This document shows, in pieces, positions 14,226-15,248 of a DNA stretch of 15,248 nucleotides (its first letter is position 1; each line of letters begins with the position of its first letter). The notes beneath the pieces are model-generated. The model was not told where the DNA came from. It was given only the letters and a program-made list of their open reading frames with translations, and made no database searches. Origin of the DNA: Chloracidobacterium sp. UBA6041 (lineage in GTDB: Bacteria > Acidobacteriota > Blastocatellia > Pyrinomonadales > Pyrinomonadaceae); NCBI GenBank assembly GCA_002427845.1, contig DIYZ01000218.1, positions 9,060 to 24,307 of the forward strand. Reading direction: 5' to 3'. A program made the translations under genes and the position numbers.

Positions 14226-14960
14226 ATGAAGACTAACAAACTAATAGTTGCACTTGACGTAGAGACTGCTCCGGAAGCATTGAAGCTGGTAAGCGAGCTT
14301 CGCGGAATCGCCGGGATGTTCAAAGTTGGTATGCAGCTCTTCACGTCCGCCGGTCCCACTCTGGTGCGCGAAATCATCAGCTCGGGCGAACGAGTTTTCC
14401 TCGACCTCAAATATCATGACATTCCCAACACGGTGGCATTGGCTGGAGTTGAGGCCACGCGTCTCGGCGTTTCCATCTTCAATATTCACGCCTCAGGTGG
14501 CGGCGAGATGATGCGGCGCACCGCGGACGCAGTTGCCAGGTGCGCAGACGCCGAGGGCCTCGCTCGACCATCAATCATCGCCGTAACAGTTTTGACTAGC
14601 GCCAATGCAAACACACTTGGCGAGTTGGGAGGGACTTCTTCTGCGAAGGACCTGGTCGGGCGGCTCGCGTTGCTGGCTGAAGCAAGCGGCATGGATGGGG
14701 TAGTTGCTTCGCCGCGTGAAGTTGGCGTGGTGCGTGCCGCCGTGAAGAAGCCAGGATTTATCGTGGTTACTCCGGGCGTGCGACCTGCCGGCGCAGGGTT
14801 GGACGATCAGAAACGCGTAGCCACTCCTCGCGAAGCAACTCTGGCCGGCGCCGATTATGTGGTGGTGGGCCGTCCCATTCTCGGGGCCTCCAACCCAGCG
14901 CAAGCGGCGCAAGAGATTATCGAAGAGATGGAAATTAACTCCGCCACCAGCGCTGCTTGA
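14226..14960 (+). CDS. pyrF: Orotidine 5'-phosphate decarboxylase
   Basis: Last step to UMP: decarboxylates OMP without a cofactor. The 244-aa protein has the family's beta-barrel motifs: VALDV with Asp11, KVG with Lys33, the catalytic DLKYHDIPNT (Asp60, Lys62, Asp65), TPGVRP (182-187), the RVATPREA helix (197-204) and the phosphate-binding VGRPI (214-218). The DLKYHDIPNT block marks the group 1 bacterial form. I chose the ATG at 14226 because GGTGAGG (14213-14219) lies 6 nt upstream; a GTG at 14214 inside that ribosome binding site is unlikely. It is downstream of pyrD on the same strand. Confidence 0.96.
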   Translation: MKTNKLIVALDVETAPEALKLVSELRGIAGMFKVGMQLFTSAGPTLVREIISSGERVFLDLKYHDIPNTVALAGVEATRLGVSIFNIHASGGGEMMRRTADAVARCADAEGLARPSIIAVTVLTSANANTLGELGGTSSAKDLVGRLALLAEASGMDGVVASPREVGVVRAAVKKPGFIVVTPGVRPAGAGLDDQKRVATPREATLAGADYVVVGRPILGASNPAQAAQEIIEEMEINSATSAA

Positions 14961-15248
14961 TTTGCCGGAACTGAAACGTGCAGGTTGCGTGTACAATTCA
15001 GCACCCGCGAGGATCCGCGGTTTGGTAACGTCAGTTTAATCTACATTAGCGCCGCCCTTTAGTGCGGTGATCAGGCGGGGCACGATATGACATTAACCGT
15101 TTTAGAGGTTTCACTGTAAACCGGTTTGCCGATTAATAGATTGAGCGCAACACGTAGCTGAAGCGAGGCGGTAATGAGTTGTGCCGTGACTGTAAACCAA
15201 GCTACCGGGTCGTGTCTTAGTTTGATTTACTCTCTGCGTTAACTCTGC
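14961..15248. other. Gene-free end of window
   Basis: No supported gene in the last 288 bp. It contains a small hairpin CCGCG/CGCGG (15005-15020), GGTTT/AAACC (15107-15122) and two CTGTAAACC words (about 15114 and 15190). None forms a convincing terminator for pyrF or a promoter for a following gene. Confidence 0.4.

Overview
The window is a chromosomal stretch from a Gram-negative-like bacterium. It is most likely an Acidobacteriota member of the Blastocatellia/Pyrinomonadales type. That assignment is an inference from gene content (a DUF6526-type membrane protein, a PqqD-domain protein with an exported Cys-rich tail, glycine-zipper secreted protein, a class 2 quinone-linked PyrD, a candidate sigma-54 promoter) and from the large number of intergenic palindromic repeats. 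There is no rRNA, tRNA or CRISPR array that I can see.

Layout. 1-3189 (+): an EttA-type ABC-F translation factor, then two unrecognised membrane-associated proteins (one TPR-like with a single anchor, one with about six membrane segments). 3190-3929: a gene-free repeat block with a four-hairpin array and a MITE-like palindromic element that appears to sit inside an older REP-like palindrome. 3930-4178 (-): an 82-residue protein of unknown role with a strong ribosome binding site. 4179-4582: gene-free, with three copies of a hairpin-plus-AATGTYTATAG motif. 4583-6463 (+): a full-length MsbA-like ABC exporter. 6464-6862: another hairpin array. 6863-7300 (+): DUF6526-like protein. 7451-7678: the first 74 codons of an MFS drug exporter that is otherwise missing. 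7854-7870: a complete match to the sigma-54 promoter consensus, followed by a secreted glycine-zipper protein (to 8801). 8802-9060: repeats between convergent genes.

9061-14960 is a pyrimidine (UMP) biosynthesis locus in two divergent arms. The minus arm is pyrR-pyrB-pyrC: regulator, aspartate carbamoyltransferase, dihydroorotase (pyrB and pyrC overlap; pyrR and pyrB are separated by a very good intrinsic terminator and a long repeat-derived hairpin). The plus arm carries pyrD-pyrF: dihydroorotate dehydrogenase and OMP decarboxylase. Together they cover steps 2, 3, 4 and 6 of the pathway; carAB and pyrE must lie elsewhere.

The most interesting object lies between the two arms: a 178-codon gene (12275-12811) that joins a PqqD domain (the RiPP leader-binding fold), an internal twin-arginine-like signal, and a C-terminal tail with eight cysteines. 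Six of the eight can be read in an inhibitor-cystine-knot (omega-conotoxin-like) spacing. Signal cleavage would release a peptide of about 36 residues. It has no canonical, SD-backed start codon, and a good sigma-70-type promoter overlaps its only predicted start. The 14961-15248 tail of the window holds no gene I can support.
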